From positions 3,782,001 to 3,846,000 of the forward strand of contig NZ_JAZKUG010000001.1 in the NCBI RefSeq assembly GCF_036625195.1: a DNA stretch of 64,000 bases, read 5' to 3'. Every line of letters starts with the position of its first letter. Positions within the stretch are counted from its first letter, which is position 1. Shown piece after piece: positions 1 through 8,013 of the stretch. A program made the position numbers and the translations under genes. The stretch comes from Accumulibacter sp. Its GTDB lineage: Bacteria > Pseudomonadota > Gammaproteobacteria > Burkholderiales > Rhodocyclaceae. The notes beneath the pieces were generated by a model. It made no database searches. It was not told where the DNA came from and saw nothing but the letters and a program-made list of their open reading frames with translations.

Positions 1-1
1 C

Positions 2-841
2 AACCACCCGGACCTTCGCCTGCTGCAGCCACAGTCGCTCGCCGTGGTCGCCGGCGATGCCGGCCAGGAAGAAGACACTTCCGGAGCGAAGAAGCTGAGT
101 CAGCAGATCACGATCGATCAGGTACGGGCACTCGACGACTTCCTGCACGTCGGCACCCACCGTCACGGCGCGCGCGTGGTGCTCCTCAACCCGGCCGAGG
201 CGATGAATCGCGCAACAGCCAATGCTCTTCTCAAGTCACTTGAAGAACCAATCGCAAGCACATTGTTCATATTGGTTTCCAGCAACCCACATCGCTTGCT
301 GCCGACGATCCGCAGTCGCTGCCAGACCGTCAGCGTGCCGTTGCCGCCGCGCGCAGCTGCAGCCGCCTGGCTGCACGACGCTGGCGTGGCCGAGCCGGAT
401 GACTGGTTGGCCCTGGCTGCCGGTGCGCCGCTGTTGGCGCTCGCCCTGAGCAGCAGCGGCGAGCGGAGCCTGGTCGATGCACTTCTGGCCGAAGTCAGTG
501 GCGGGGCTGGAGTGGATCCGCTGGCATCGGCAGCCCTACTCGAGCGGGCCATCAAGAACGAGAAGCGCCAAGCGTCGCTGCGCAGATTGCTCGAGTGGGC
601 ACAGAAGTGGTTGTTCGACCTGCTTCTCGCGACCGAAGCGCTGCCGCCGCGCTATTTTGTACGCCAAGCGGCGCTCCTGCAGGACCTGGCGCGCGGAACC
701 GACAACCGCCGGGTCTTGGCATTCAGCCGAAAAGCGCTACAATGCAAGCCCCAATGTGAGCAGCCCGTGAACAATCGACTGTTTCTCGAGGACTTCTTTC
801 TCGGCTACGTGCGGGTTTTCCGAAGCCCCCGAGGGTTGTGA
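2..841 (+). CDS. holB: DNA polymerase III delta' subunit (3' part; 5' end outside the window)
   Basis: The delta' subunit is part of the clamp-loader complex that places the beta sliding clamp on DNA. The frame is open from base 2, and the first visible residues (NHPDLRLLQPQ) resemble the conserved HPD segment that lies well inside HolB, so the start is off the window. The visible 279 residues include the AAA+ segment NRATANALLKSLEEP, a sensor-1-like stretch (LFILVSSNPHRLLPTIRSRC) with the SRC motif, and the C-terminal helical collar. The order holB-pilZ-tatD is common in beta- and gammaproteobacteria and supports the call. The clamp-loader role is family knowledge. Confidence is limited only by the missing N-terminus. 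Confidence 0.92.
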   Translation, partial: NHPDLRLLQPQSLAVVAGDAGQEEDTSGAKKLSQQITIDQVRALDDFLHVGTHRHGARVVLLNPAEAMNRATANALLKSLEEPIASTLFILVSSNPHRLLPTIRSRCQTVSVPLPPRAAAAAWLHDAGVAEPDDWLALAAGAPLLALALSSSGERSLVDALLAEVSGGAGVDPLASAALLERAIKNEKRQASLRRLLEWAQKWLFDLLLATEALPPRYFVRQAALLQDLARGTDNRRVLAFSRKALQCKPQCEQPVNNRLFLEDFFLGYVRVFRSPRGL

Positions 842-938
842 AGCAATCGTCGCGATCCAGGGGTAATGAACGAGTGAGGCATCAGCGAGTGAGCAACGGA
901 CTTCGCTCATTTGGGCGATCGATCGCTTCCAAGTGAAG

Positions 939-1319
939 ATGGCAGAGACCGACATCGGAAAGGCAGCGCCTGCGACGCCGCCGCGCCCCAGCGTTCTGTC
1001 ACTGAACATCAACTCGAAGTCGGCACTTTACGCGGCCTACATGCCGCTGTTGCGCAATGGCGGCATCTTCATTCCAACCACCCGCAATTACTCGATCGGT
1101 GACGATGTCTTCATGCTGTTGTCGCTGATGGACGATCCCGCCAAGCTGCCGATTGCGGGCACGGTCGTCTGGATCACTCCGGCTGGCGCGCAGAACAGCA
1201 AGGCACAGGGAATCGGTGTGCAGTTCAAGAACGACGAAAGCGGCGCCGAGGCACGCCGGCGCATCGAGGGTCTCCTGGGCGGTGTGATGCAGTCGGGCCG
1301 CCCAACGCACACCATATGA
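939..1319 (+). CDS. pilZ: PilZ domain protein (type IV pilus assembly type)
   Basis: A 126-residue single-domain protein resembling the type IV pilus PilZ proteins that act in twitching motility and pilus biogenesis. The N-terminus is a flexible Ala/Pro-rich segment, followed by the PilZ beta-barrel (LSLNINSKSALYAAYMPLL to IGVQF). The canonical c-di-GMP-binding RxxxR motif is not evident, as is typical of this short subfamily, so c-di-GMP binding is doubtful. The start is placed at ATG 939; a GTG two codons upstream is an alternative. It ends 10 bp before tatD and lies after holB, the usual order in related genomes. Confidence 0.85.
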   Translation: MAETDIGKAAPATPPRPSVLSLNINSKSALYAAYMPLLRNGGIFIPTTRNYSIGDDVFMLLSLMDDPAKLPIAGTVVWITPAGAQNSKAQGIGVQFKNDESGAEARRRIEGLLGGVMQSGRPTHTI

Positions 1320-1329
1320 TGGCCGGCCG

Positions 1330-2112
1330 ATGTTGGTTGACTCGCATTGTCATCTCGACTTTCCGCAGCTGGCCGATGGCATCGAGCAGATCATCGGGCA
1401 GATGCGTGCCAATGACATCGGTTGCGCGCTGTGTATCGGCGTCACCCTGGAACGTTTCGCCAGGGTTCTGCAGCTCGCCGATACCTGGCCGATGTTGCTG
1501 GCAACGGTTGGTGTACACCCGGAGGAAACGGGAATCCGCGAACCAACGGTCGACGACCTCGTGGGCCTTGCGGCACATCCGCGAGTGGTGGCGATCGGCG
1601 AAACCGGACTGGACTACTACTGGCACAAGGATGCTCCGGATTGGCAGCGTGAGCGCTTCCGTACCCACATCCGGGCCGCCCGCGTGACCCGCAAGCCGCT
1701 GGTGATCCATACCCGGGAAGCGGCAGCCGACACGCTGCGGCTCATGGCCGAGGAGGGGGCTGGCGAGGTGGGCGGCATCATGCACTGTTTCACTGAAAGC
1801 TGGCCGATTGCCGAAGCAGCACTCGACCTCGGCTTCCACATCTCGCTCTCCGGCATCGTCACCTTCAAGAAAGCGCTCACGGTCAGAGAGGTTGCTCTGC
1901 GCGTGCCGCTGGATCGTCTCCTGGTCGAGACCGACTCACCCTATCTGGCACCGGTGCCCTACCGTGGCAAGACGAACCAGCCTGCCTACGTCCGCCATGT
2001 CGCTGAAGAGGTCGCACGTCTGCGTGGCCTCAGCTATCAACAGGTCGCCGACGCCACGACGGCCAATTTCTTCAATCTCTTTCCTGAAGCCCGAACAAAG
2101 GTTGCCCAATGA
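1330..2112 (+). CDS. tatD: TatD family metal-dependent hydrolase (DNase)
   Basis: A 260-residue TIM-barrel hydrolase of the TatD/YcfH family, metal-dependent deoxyribonucleases of the amidohydrolase superfamily. Visible metal ligands and signatures are the N-terminal DSHCHLDF motif, GETGLDYYW near residue 97, VIHTREA near 127, MHCFTE near 153, and ETDSPYLAP near 201. Length matches the family (about 255-265 residues). The ATG at 1330 begins 10 bp after pilZ, and the stop overlaps the next gene's start as ATGA. This suggests co-translation of holB-pilZ-tatD and the ankyrin gene. The exact substrate is not predicted from sequence. Confidence 0.93.
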   Translation: MLVDSHCHLDFPQLADGIEQIIGQMRANDIGCALCIGVTLERFARVLQLADTWPMLLATVGVHPEETGIREPTVDDLVGLAAHPRVVAIGETGLDYYWHKDAPDWQRERFRTHIRAARVTRKPLVIHTREAAADTLRLMAEEGAGEVGGIMHCFTESWPIAEAALDLGFHISLSGIVTFKKALTVREVALRVPLDRLLVETDSPYLAPVPYRGKTNQPAYVRHVAEEVARLRGLSYQQVADATTANFFNLFPEARTKVAQ

Positions 2113-2765
2113 AGATTCTTGCTCTCCTGGTTGCATTGTGGATTCCGACCATGGCCGCAGCCGGTGCCTATGAAGACATGGAGGAGGCCCTGATCTCCGG
2201 CAATACGGCTTGGGCCATCCAACTGATCAACCGCGGCATGGACGTCAATTCGGTGGACGCAGCCGGCAACACGCTGCTGATGCAGTGCGTGCAGCGCGAG
2301 AACCTCGACTTTCTCGACTATCTCGTGAAACGGCGTGCACGGCTGAACACCCGCAACCGCAACGGTGAGACCGCCCTCAGCCTGGCCGCCTACAAGGGCC
2401 TGCTGCCTTTCGTCAAGCGCCTCGTCGAAGCGGGCGCCGACGTCAACCTCTATGGCTGGTCGCCCCTGGTCTACGCTGCGTTCAGCGGCCGTACGGCAGT
2501 GGCCGAATACCTTCTCAGCAAGGGAGCGGAAGTCAATGCGACGACCCCAAACGGGTCGACAGCGCTGCTGTTCGCCGCCCGCTTCGGACACATCGAGATC
2601 GTCGAGTTGCTGCTGCAGAACAAGGCGGACCCGAACATGGCCAACGACCGGGGGGCAACCGCGATCGACTGGGCGCTCAAGTCTGACAACACGGACATCG
2701 CGGACCTGCTGCGCAAGGCTGGCGGACGCGCCGGCACCCCGCCAGCGAGCCCGGCTTCACGGTGA
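2109..2765 (+). CDS. Secreted ankyrin-repeat protein
   Basis: A 218-residue protein with a Sec signal peptide (MKILALLVALWIPTMAAAGA, cleavage near residue 19) followed by about five ankyrin repeats, seen as recurring G.T.L..A......V..LL..GADVN units between residues 30 and 200. Ankyrin repeats bind proteins, so a periplasmic interaction role is likely; the partner is unknown. The ATG overlaps the tatD stop (ATGA), indicating translational coupling. The last codons overlap the stop of the convergent exonuclease gene by 9 bp. The C-terminal tail after residue 205 is Pro/Ala-rich and probably disordered. Confidence 0.85.
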   Translation: MKILALLVALWIPTMAAAGAYEDMEEALISGNTAWAIQLINRGMDVNSVDAAGNTLLMQCVQRENLDFLDYLVKRRARLNTRNRNGETALSLAAYKGLLPFVKRLVEAGADVNLYGWSPLVYAAFSGRTAVAEYLLSKGAEVNATTPNGSTALLFAARFGHIEIVELLLQNKADPNMANDRGATAIDWALKSDNTDIADLLRKAGGRAGTPPASPASR

Positions 2766-4214
2766 AAGAGCGTTCACGGGTCGGACGACCACCTTGCCCG
2801 TGTTCAGGGTGCGACTGACGATCCGGTAGACCTCCGGATCGAAGTCCTGTCGGCTGGGTGCGGCCGCCAGCAGCGTCTGCAGACCCGCATCGTCCTGTAC
2901 CGTGCCAAGCAGCCGCCAGCGGTCCACGACGTGGATGTCCTCGCGCATGCCGAAATCGTCGCGCTCGATCAAAGCGACCGGGCCGCGGTAGGGCCAGCTC
3001 CTGATCTTCAGGCGGGCCAGCGCGCTCATCAGTCGTGCGCCGTGCTGCAGCAACGACTCCTTGCCGATGCAGGCGCCGCGGCAGTTCTTTTGCCGATAGG
3101 CACTGCACGCAGCGACCGCCTGCTCGATGCCGACCTGTTTCGGACACAGTTGATGCGCCTCGGCCAGCACGCGCAGCGAGCGCTGCGCTTCGCGGCGGTT
3201 CGTGTACATGCCGAAGAGATCGTCGGCGACAGCGAAATCCAGTTCGTCGGCAAATACCAGTCGCAGCCGGCAGTCGCCCGATGCGGGCGAGTGCAACTGC
3301 CACGAACAGAGCTCATTGGCCGGCGCTAGGTGCCGGGCGGTGCCGCCGCTGCCCGCCGCTGCTTTCGCCGGCGTGGTCAGCGGCGCCGAGCGCGCGTAGC
3401 GCAGCTCATGCAGACGCGCGCCCAACTCGCCGGCCGCCTCGCGCCATTCAATTCGCCAGGTCTCGCGGTAGAGCGACTTGTCGCGGCTGCCGGCAGCAAA
3501 GTGAGCGAGCACCTGGCGCCGCAGGTTGTCGCTGCGACGCGCGAGCAGGAGGCGACCGTCCTCACCATAGAACACGTAGGCGCCTGGCGCCTCGGGCAGG
3601 TCGTCGAGCGCGGTCGGATCGAGTTGCGGTGGCAGTTGAGGACGGCCGACGATCGCTCCCACGGCATCGTTGATCGTCGCTGCGGGCAGCTGACGGTGCC
3701 AGCATTGCCAAAGGCTCCAGAGCAGCCGGGCGTCGGCAAGCGCCCGATGACGCCCACCGCCGGCAGTCAGACCATGTCGTTCAACGAGGGTGTCGAGGTT
3801 GTGCCGGTGATGCTCGGGGTAGAGCTTGCGTGACAGCTTGACGGTACACAGGCTCGGCTGCCGAAAGGCCACACCGAGCCGGCCGAATTCTCCTTTCAGG
3901 AAACCATAATCGAAGCGTGCGTTGTGCGCGACGAACAGTCTCCCGCGCAATCGCTCGAGTAGTTCATGGGCAATCTGGCGGAAGGTCGGTGCCGGTCTCA
4001 ACATGGCCTCGCTGATGCCGGTGAGACTGGTGATGAACGGCGACAGCGGCACCTCGGGATTAACCAGGACACTCCATTCGCGGACACCGGTCGAGTCGAC
4101 CTCGACCAGGCCCACCTCGATGATTCGGTCATTGGCGAAGTTGGCACCGCTCGTCTCGAGGTCGACGAAGACCATCGGCTCCGGTGCGAAAAGCCGCGAG
4201 TCATCGATGGACAT
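2757..4214 (-). CDS. DEDDh 3'-5' exonuclease fused to a GIY-YIG nuclease domain
   Basis: A 485-residue protein joining two nuclease modules. Residues 14-175 form an epsilon-type exonuclease: exo I VFVDLETSG, exo II VAHNARFDYGFL, exo III HRALADARLLW with the His/Asp pair. Residues 205-290 look like the GIY-YIG domain of UvrC/Cho proteins, with a degenerate opening motif (GAYVFY) and a following Arg-rich segment. The C-terminal third carries a Cys-containing stretch (CSAYRQKNCRGAC). This architecture is known in betaproteobacteria and annotated as an exonuclease or Cho-like protein. A role in DNA repair is inferred. It converges on the ankyrin gene and lies 12 bp downstream of the hydrolase gene, so co-transcription is likely. 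Confidence 0.85.
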   Translation of the reverse strand: MSIDDSRLFAPEPMVFVDLETSGANFANDRIIEVGLVEVDSTGVREWSVLVNPEVPLSPFITSLTGISEAMLRPAPTFRQIAHELLERLRGRLFVAHNARFDYGFLKGEFGRLGVAFRQPSLCTVKLSRKLYPEHHRHNLDTLVERHGLTAGGGRHRALADARLLWSLWQCWHRQLPAATINDAVGAIVGRPQLPPQLDPTALDDLPEAPGAYVFYGEDGRLLLARRSDNLRRQVLAHFAAGSRDKSLYRETWRIEWREAAGELGARLHELRYARSAPLTTPAKAAAGSGGTARHLAPANELCSWQLHSPASGDCRLRLVFADELDFAVADDLFGMYTNRREAQRSLRVLAEAHQLCPKQVGIEQAVAACSAYRQKNCRGACIGKESLLQHGARLMSALARLKIRSWPYRGPVALIERDDFGMREDIHVVDRWRLLGTVQDDAGLQTLLAAAPSRQDFDPEVYRIVSRTLNTGKVVVRPVNALSP

Positions 4215-4226
4215 GGCGGCAGCGGT

Positions 4227-5111
4227 TCAGCGCTGGCTGCGGCTGGCAACCGCGGCGATGGCGTCGGCGAACACTCCGGTCAAGGCGAGCGGAAAATCAT
4301 GCGCCATCCCTTCGATGACGCGCAATTCCGCAGCAGGAATGTGTGCTGCCACGTCCTCACCGCAGGCGAGCGGTATCAGCGGGTCATCGGCACCGTGCAG
4401 CACGAGCGTCGGGGCCTTGATCGTCGCCAACAGTGCGCGTCGGTCGCCACTGGCAAGAAAGGCCGCCAGTTGCCGGGTGACGCCGCGCGGATGGAAGCCG
4501 CGCTCGTGCTCCTCGACAAACTGACTGCGCAGGCGATCCGGGCAACTCGGATAGTCCGGGCTGGCAACCGCCAGCTGGCGCCTGATCGCGTCCTCGATCA
4601 GACTCTCCCGGTCGCGTGCAGCAGGCAATGGCGCGAGCAGCGCCTGCGCAGCATCGGGACTCGGAGGCGGCAGGTCCGGATGGCTGCTGGTCGACATGAT
4701 GCTGGTCAACGACAGGCAGCGCTCCGGGTAGCGGGCCGCAACGATCTGAGCGATGGCGCCGCCCATCGATGCGCCAACCAGGTGCGCTGCCTCGATTCCC
4801 AGTGCATCCAGCAGGCCCGCGCAGTCTGCCGCCATGTCCTCGAGCGAATATGGGGCGTCCGGCGGCACGCCGCGTCGTAGAGCACGGCCGATGTCCGGAA
4901 CTCCCGCCTCGTCGAGCTTGCTCGACAGGCCGCAGTCGCGGTTGTCGAAACGCAGCACGCGATAGCCGCGCTCAACCAGGGCTTGACAGAGTTCGACACT
5001 CCAGCGGCTCAGTTGGGCACCCAGTCCCATGATCAGCAAAATTGCGGGTGCCGTCTCGCTACCGAAGGACTCGTACTCGATTTGCAGGTTGTTGGCGGTC
5101 ACTGTGGGCAT
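4227..5111 (-). CDS. Alpha/beta-fold hydrolase
   Basis: A 294-residue alpha/beta hydrolase. The start is placed at the ATG giving MPTVTANN; a longer frame reaching 5156 has an unlikely Pro-rich leader. Motifs: oxyanion-hole region ILLIMGLGAQ, nucleophile elbow VGASMGG (Ser near residue 103), acid LHGADDPLIP, and catalytic His in EGMAHDFP near the C-terminus. This pattern is close to the PcaD/esterase-like branch that acts on small esters or lactones; the substrate cannot be inferred. It lies 12 bp upstream of the exonuclease gene and about 390 bp downstream of the acetoacetyl-CoA synthetase gene. Confidence 0.85.
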   Translation of the reverse strand: MPTVTANNLQIEYESFGSETAPAILLIMGLGAQLSRWSVELCQALVERGYRVLRFDNRDCGLSSKLDEAGVPDIGRALRRGVPPDAPYSLEDMAADCAGLLDALGIEAAHLVGASMGGAIAQIVAARYPERCLSLTSIMSTSSHPDLPPPSPDAAQALLAPLPAARDRESLIEDAIRRQLAVASPDYPSCPDRLRSQFVEEHERGFHPRGVTRQLAAFLASGDRRALLATIKAPTLVLHGADDPLIPLACGEDVAAHIPAAELRVIEGMAHDFPLALTGVFADAIAAVASRSQR

Positions 5112-5501
5112 GGCGAGCGGTCCCGGAGATGGGGCTGGCAAGGATATCGACAGCACGCGAATCTACCACTGTTTGCACCGGCCGCGAACCCGATCTCCGC
5201 CGCGAGTGCCGCCATTCCGGACCGGGCACGGCATTGCGATGCCTGCTGCGCCATTGTCGTCAGGCGTCGTCAGGAGCTGTAGTCCGGCGCAACCAACCGG
5301 GTGCCGCCGACACATCCGACCCCCGCTCCAAAGTGCGCATAATTTGTATTATGTAAATTTCTGGATTCCGGGTTGCAGCCCTGTCAGCAGGCAAGCCCCT
5401 GGTCCTTGCGTGCCTCCGCGTGCCGGGCCGCTGCCCCGCTCCATTCGACCCACAAGCCCGGCGGGTCATGTGGCAGAGCGCAGCGAGCGGGATCCGTTGC
5501 T
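5112..5501. other. 390 bp intergenic region upstream of the alpha/beta hydrolase gene
   Basis: No convincing coding frame is seen. The region contains a short AT-rich island (about 5338-5360) with a perfect 6 bp inverted repeat, set in otherwise GC-rich sequence. It probably holds the leader and promoter of the leftward hydrolase gene, but no clear -35/-10 pair at the right spacing was found. Confidence 0.5.
5338..5353. repeat. Perfect inverted repeat CATAAT-TTGT-ATTATG
   Basis: Two perfect 6 bp arms separated by 4 bp form a 16 bp AT-rich palindrome, about 227 bp upstream of the hydrolase start and 148 bp past the end of the acetoacetyl-CoA synthetase gene. It could be an operator for a dimeric regulator, or chance. 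No T-tract follows, so it is not a typical terminator. Confidence 0.4.
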
Positions 5502-7481
5502 TCAGGGCTGCAGTTCCGGTCGGTCGCGAAAACACTCGAGCGCTTCCGGGTTGGCCAGGGCCTCGACATTGTTCACTGGCCGGCCGTGGACGACGTGGCG
5601 CACGGCAAGCTCGACGATCTTGCCGCTCTTGGTACGTGGGATGTCGGCCACCTGCAGCACCTTGGCCGGGACGTGGCGAGCTGTGGTGTTGTCGCGAATC
5701 TGCTGTTTGACGCGGTCGATCAATGCCTCGTCGAGAACGAGACCGTCGCGCAGCCTGACGAAGAGCACGATTCGCACGTCGCCCAGCCAATCCTGGGCAA
5801 TCACGAGCGCTTCGACGATTTCCGCCAGTTTCTCCACCTGACGGTAGATCTCGGCGGTACCGATGCGCACGCCGCCGGGGTTGAGCACGGCATCGGAACG
5901 GCCGTAGATGACCAGGCCCTCGTGCGCCGTCAGCTCCACGTAGTCGCCGTGACACCAGACGTTCGGAAAGCGGTCGAAATACGCCGCGTGGTACTTGGCA
6001 CCGTCCGGGTCATTCCAGAAGCCGACGGGCATGGCGGGAAACGGTGCGGTACACACCAGTTCGCCGCGCTCGCCGCTTCCCGCAGCAAGGGGGCGGCCAC
6101 TCTCGTCGAAAACGCTGACCGCCATTCCGAGACCGCGACATTGCAGCTCACCGCGATGAACGGGCAGCAGCGGATTGCCGAGGGCGAAGCACGAAAGGAT
6201 GTCCGTGCCGCCCGAGATCGAGGCGAGCAGCAAGTCCGGCTTGATGTCGCGGTAGACGTAATCGAAACTTTCCGGCGCCAACGGACTGCCCGTCGAAAAC
6301 ATGGTCCGCAGCTCGCGCAAGGAATGCGTCCGACGGGGTTGCAGGCCGGCCTTGGCAATCGCGTCGATGAACTTGGCCGATGTGCCGAAATGGGTCATGC
6401 GCTCGGCGTCGGCGTAGTCGAAGAGAATTGCTCCAGCCGTACCGTCAGCACCACGAGCGAACGGTGAGCCGTCGTAGAGCAGCAGCGTCGCGCCCGATGC
6501 CAGACCGGAGACCAGCCAGTCCCACATCATCCAGCCGCAAGTGGTGAAGTAGAAGACGCGGTCGCCAGGTCGCACGTCGCCGTGCAGCTGGTGTTCCTTG
6601 AGGTGCTGCAGCAAGGCGCCGCCATGGCAATGAACGATGCACTTCGGGACGCCAGTGGTGCCCGAGGAAAACATGATGAACAACGGATGAGCGAACGGCA
6701 GCCGTTGAAAACTGATCTCACCGGCAACGAAGGGAGCGACGAAGTCGGCATGGCGGATACCGTTGCGGATCAGCTCGACTCGCGGCGACTCGTCGAGGTA
6801 GGAAACGACCACGGTCCGTTCGATCCCCGACATCTGCCCGACCACCTCGATGTTTCGCGCCATGCAATCCACCGGCTTGCCGTTGTACCAGTAGCCATCG
6901 ACGCAGAACAGGACCTTGGGCTCGATCTGCCCGAAGCGGTCGAGTACGCCCTGCACGCCAAAGTCTGGCGACGCCGACGACCAGATGGCACCAAGCGAAG
7001 CGGTGGCGAGCATGGCGACCAACGCTTCCGGCATGTTCGGCAGGTAGCCGGCGACGCGATCCCCGCGGCCGACGCCGGCGACCCGCAGTGCCTGCGCGCA
7101 GCGCGACACTGCGGCATGCAGTTCGCCGTGCGAGAGCCGATGGCTGATCCGGTTCTCGCCCCAGAAGACGAGCGCGTCCCCATCGTCACGGCGTCGCAAC
7201 AGGTTTTCGGCATAGTTCAGCCGGGCCTGCGGGAACCAGCGCGCGCCCGGCATGCGCGTACCATCTTCCAGGACCGTCGAGCCTGGGTCACCAAGCACGC
7301 CACACTCTTCCCAGACCGAAGTCCAGAACGCCTCGGGTCGCTCGAGCGACCAGCGCCAGAGGGCGGGGTAGTCGGCGCAGTCCACCTGCCAGCGCCGCTT
7401 CACCGCAGCCGTGAAAGAGCTGAGCCTTGCTGCTGCCTTCCGTTCAGCGCTTGGCTGCCAGAGAGGCGTTTCCTGCCCCAT
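5502..7481 (-). CDS. aacS: Acetoacetate-CoA ligase (acetoacetyl-CoA synthetase)
   Basis: A 659-residue ANL-superfamily acyl-CoA synthetase that activates acetoacetate with ATP and CoA, feeding ketone bodies or PHB breakdown products into acetyl-CoA. Signatures: the N-terminal ACAS_N region (YPALWRWSLERPEAFW), AMP-binding P-loop FSSGTTGVPK near residue 270, the FFTTCGWMMWDW motif distinctive of AacS, and the C-terminal hinge YGRSDAVLNPGGVRIG with a final PRTKSGK lysine motif. Length fits the family (about 650). It starts 12 bp after the thioesterase stop, so the two are probably co-transcribed after the acyl-CoA dehydrogenase. A PHB-cycle role is inferred. Confidence 0.93.
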   Translation of the reverse strand: MGQETPLWQPSAERKAAARLSSFTAAVKRRWQVDCADYPALWRWSLERPEAFWTSVWEECGVLGDPGSTVLEDGTRMPGARWFPQARLNYAENLLRRRDDGDALVFWGENRISHRLSHGELHAAVSRCAQALRVAGVGRGDRVAGYLPNMPEALVAMLATASLGAIWSSASPDFGVQGVLDRFGQIEPKVLFCVDGYWYNGKPVDCMARNIEVVGQMSGIERTVVVSYLDESPRVELIRNGIRHADFVAPFVAGEISFQRLPFAHPLFIMFSSGTTGVPKCIVHCHGGALLQHLKEHQLHGDVRPGDRVFYFTTCGWMMWDWLVSGLASGATLLLYDGSPFARGADGTAGAILFDYADAERMTHFGTSAKFIDAIAKAGLQPRRTHSLRELRTMFSTGSPLAPESFDYVYRDIKPDLLLASISGGTDILSCFALGNPLLPVHRGELQCRGLGMAVSVFDESGRPLAAGSGERGELVCTAPFPAMPVGFWNDPDGAKYHAAYFDRFPNVWCHGDYVELTAHEGLVIYGRSDAVLNPGGVRIGTAEIYRQVEKLAEIVEALVIAQDWLGDVRIVLFVRLRDGLVLDEALIDRVKQQIRDNTTARHVPAKVLQVADIPRTKSGKIVELAVRHVVHGRPVNNVEALANPEALECFRDRPELQP

Positions 7482-7493
7482 CTCCCCTCCTCC

Positions 7494-7901
7494 TCAGGCC
7501 GGCAACTCGGCCCGCAGCGTTTCGGGAATCGGCACCGACTTGCCGGTTGCGACATCCATCCAGACGATCTTCGAGTCGCCGGTGGCGTAGATCGTCGGTG
7601 ATCCCTGGAGGCTGATCTCGTAGTGCGTCGGAACGCTGCTGCGACCCGGATGCCCGCAGTACATCCGGACCTCGACCACCCCGGGATAATTCAGCGGGAC
7701 CAGGAAGGTGCAACTGGCGTTGATGATCACGGGCGCCGAGCCGTGCGGCATGACCCGGAAGCCGAGCCGCTCGAGGAACTCAACGCGTGCCTGTTCCATG
7801 TAGCGGAAATAAACCGTGTTGTTGACGTGCCCGTAAGCATCCATGTCGCCCCAACGGATGGGGATCAGGCAGGTCTGGACGAGTGTTCTCTGGTTCTGCA
7901 T
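7494..7901 (-). CDS. Acyl-CoA thioesterase (4HBT hot-dog fold)
   Basis: A 135-residue single hot-dog-fold thioesterase of the 4HBT/YbgC type. The motif IRWGDMDAYGHVNNTVYFRYMEQAR carries the conserved Asp and HVNN of the active site near residues 16-27. The start is set at the ATG giving MQNQRTL, with a GGGAA-like RBS; a longer open frame to 8054 lacks family similarity. Such enzymes hydrolyse acyl-CoA to free acid and CoA; chain length is unknown. It sits between an acyl-CoA dehydrogenase and acetoacetyl-CoA synthetase, consistent with acyl-CoA turnover. Confidence 0.88.
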   Translation of the reverse strand: MQNQRTLVQTCLIPIRWGDMDAYGHVNNTVYFRYMEQARVEFLERLGFRVMPHGSAPVIINASCTFLVPLNYPGVVEVRMYCGHPGRSSVPTHYEISLQGSPTIYATGDSKIVWMDVATGKSVPIPETLRAELPA

Positions 7902-8013
7902 GGTGTTTCCCACGATGTATACGGCGGTCTTGCCCGCGCTTGGTCGCCCGCGCACTCCTACCGCCAGCCAGCCCTGCAGGGCTGGCGACGGAATGCTCAA
8001 GCCGCACCACCTC

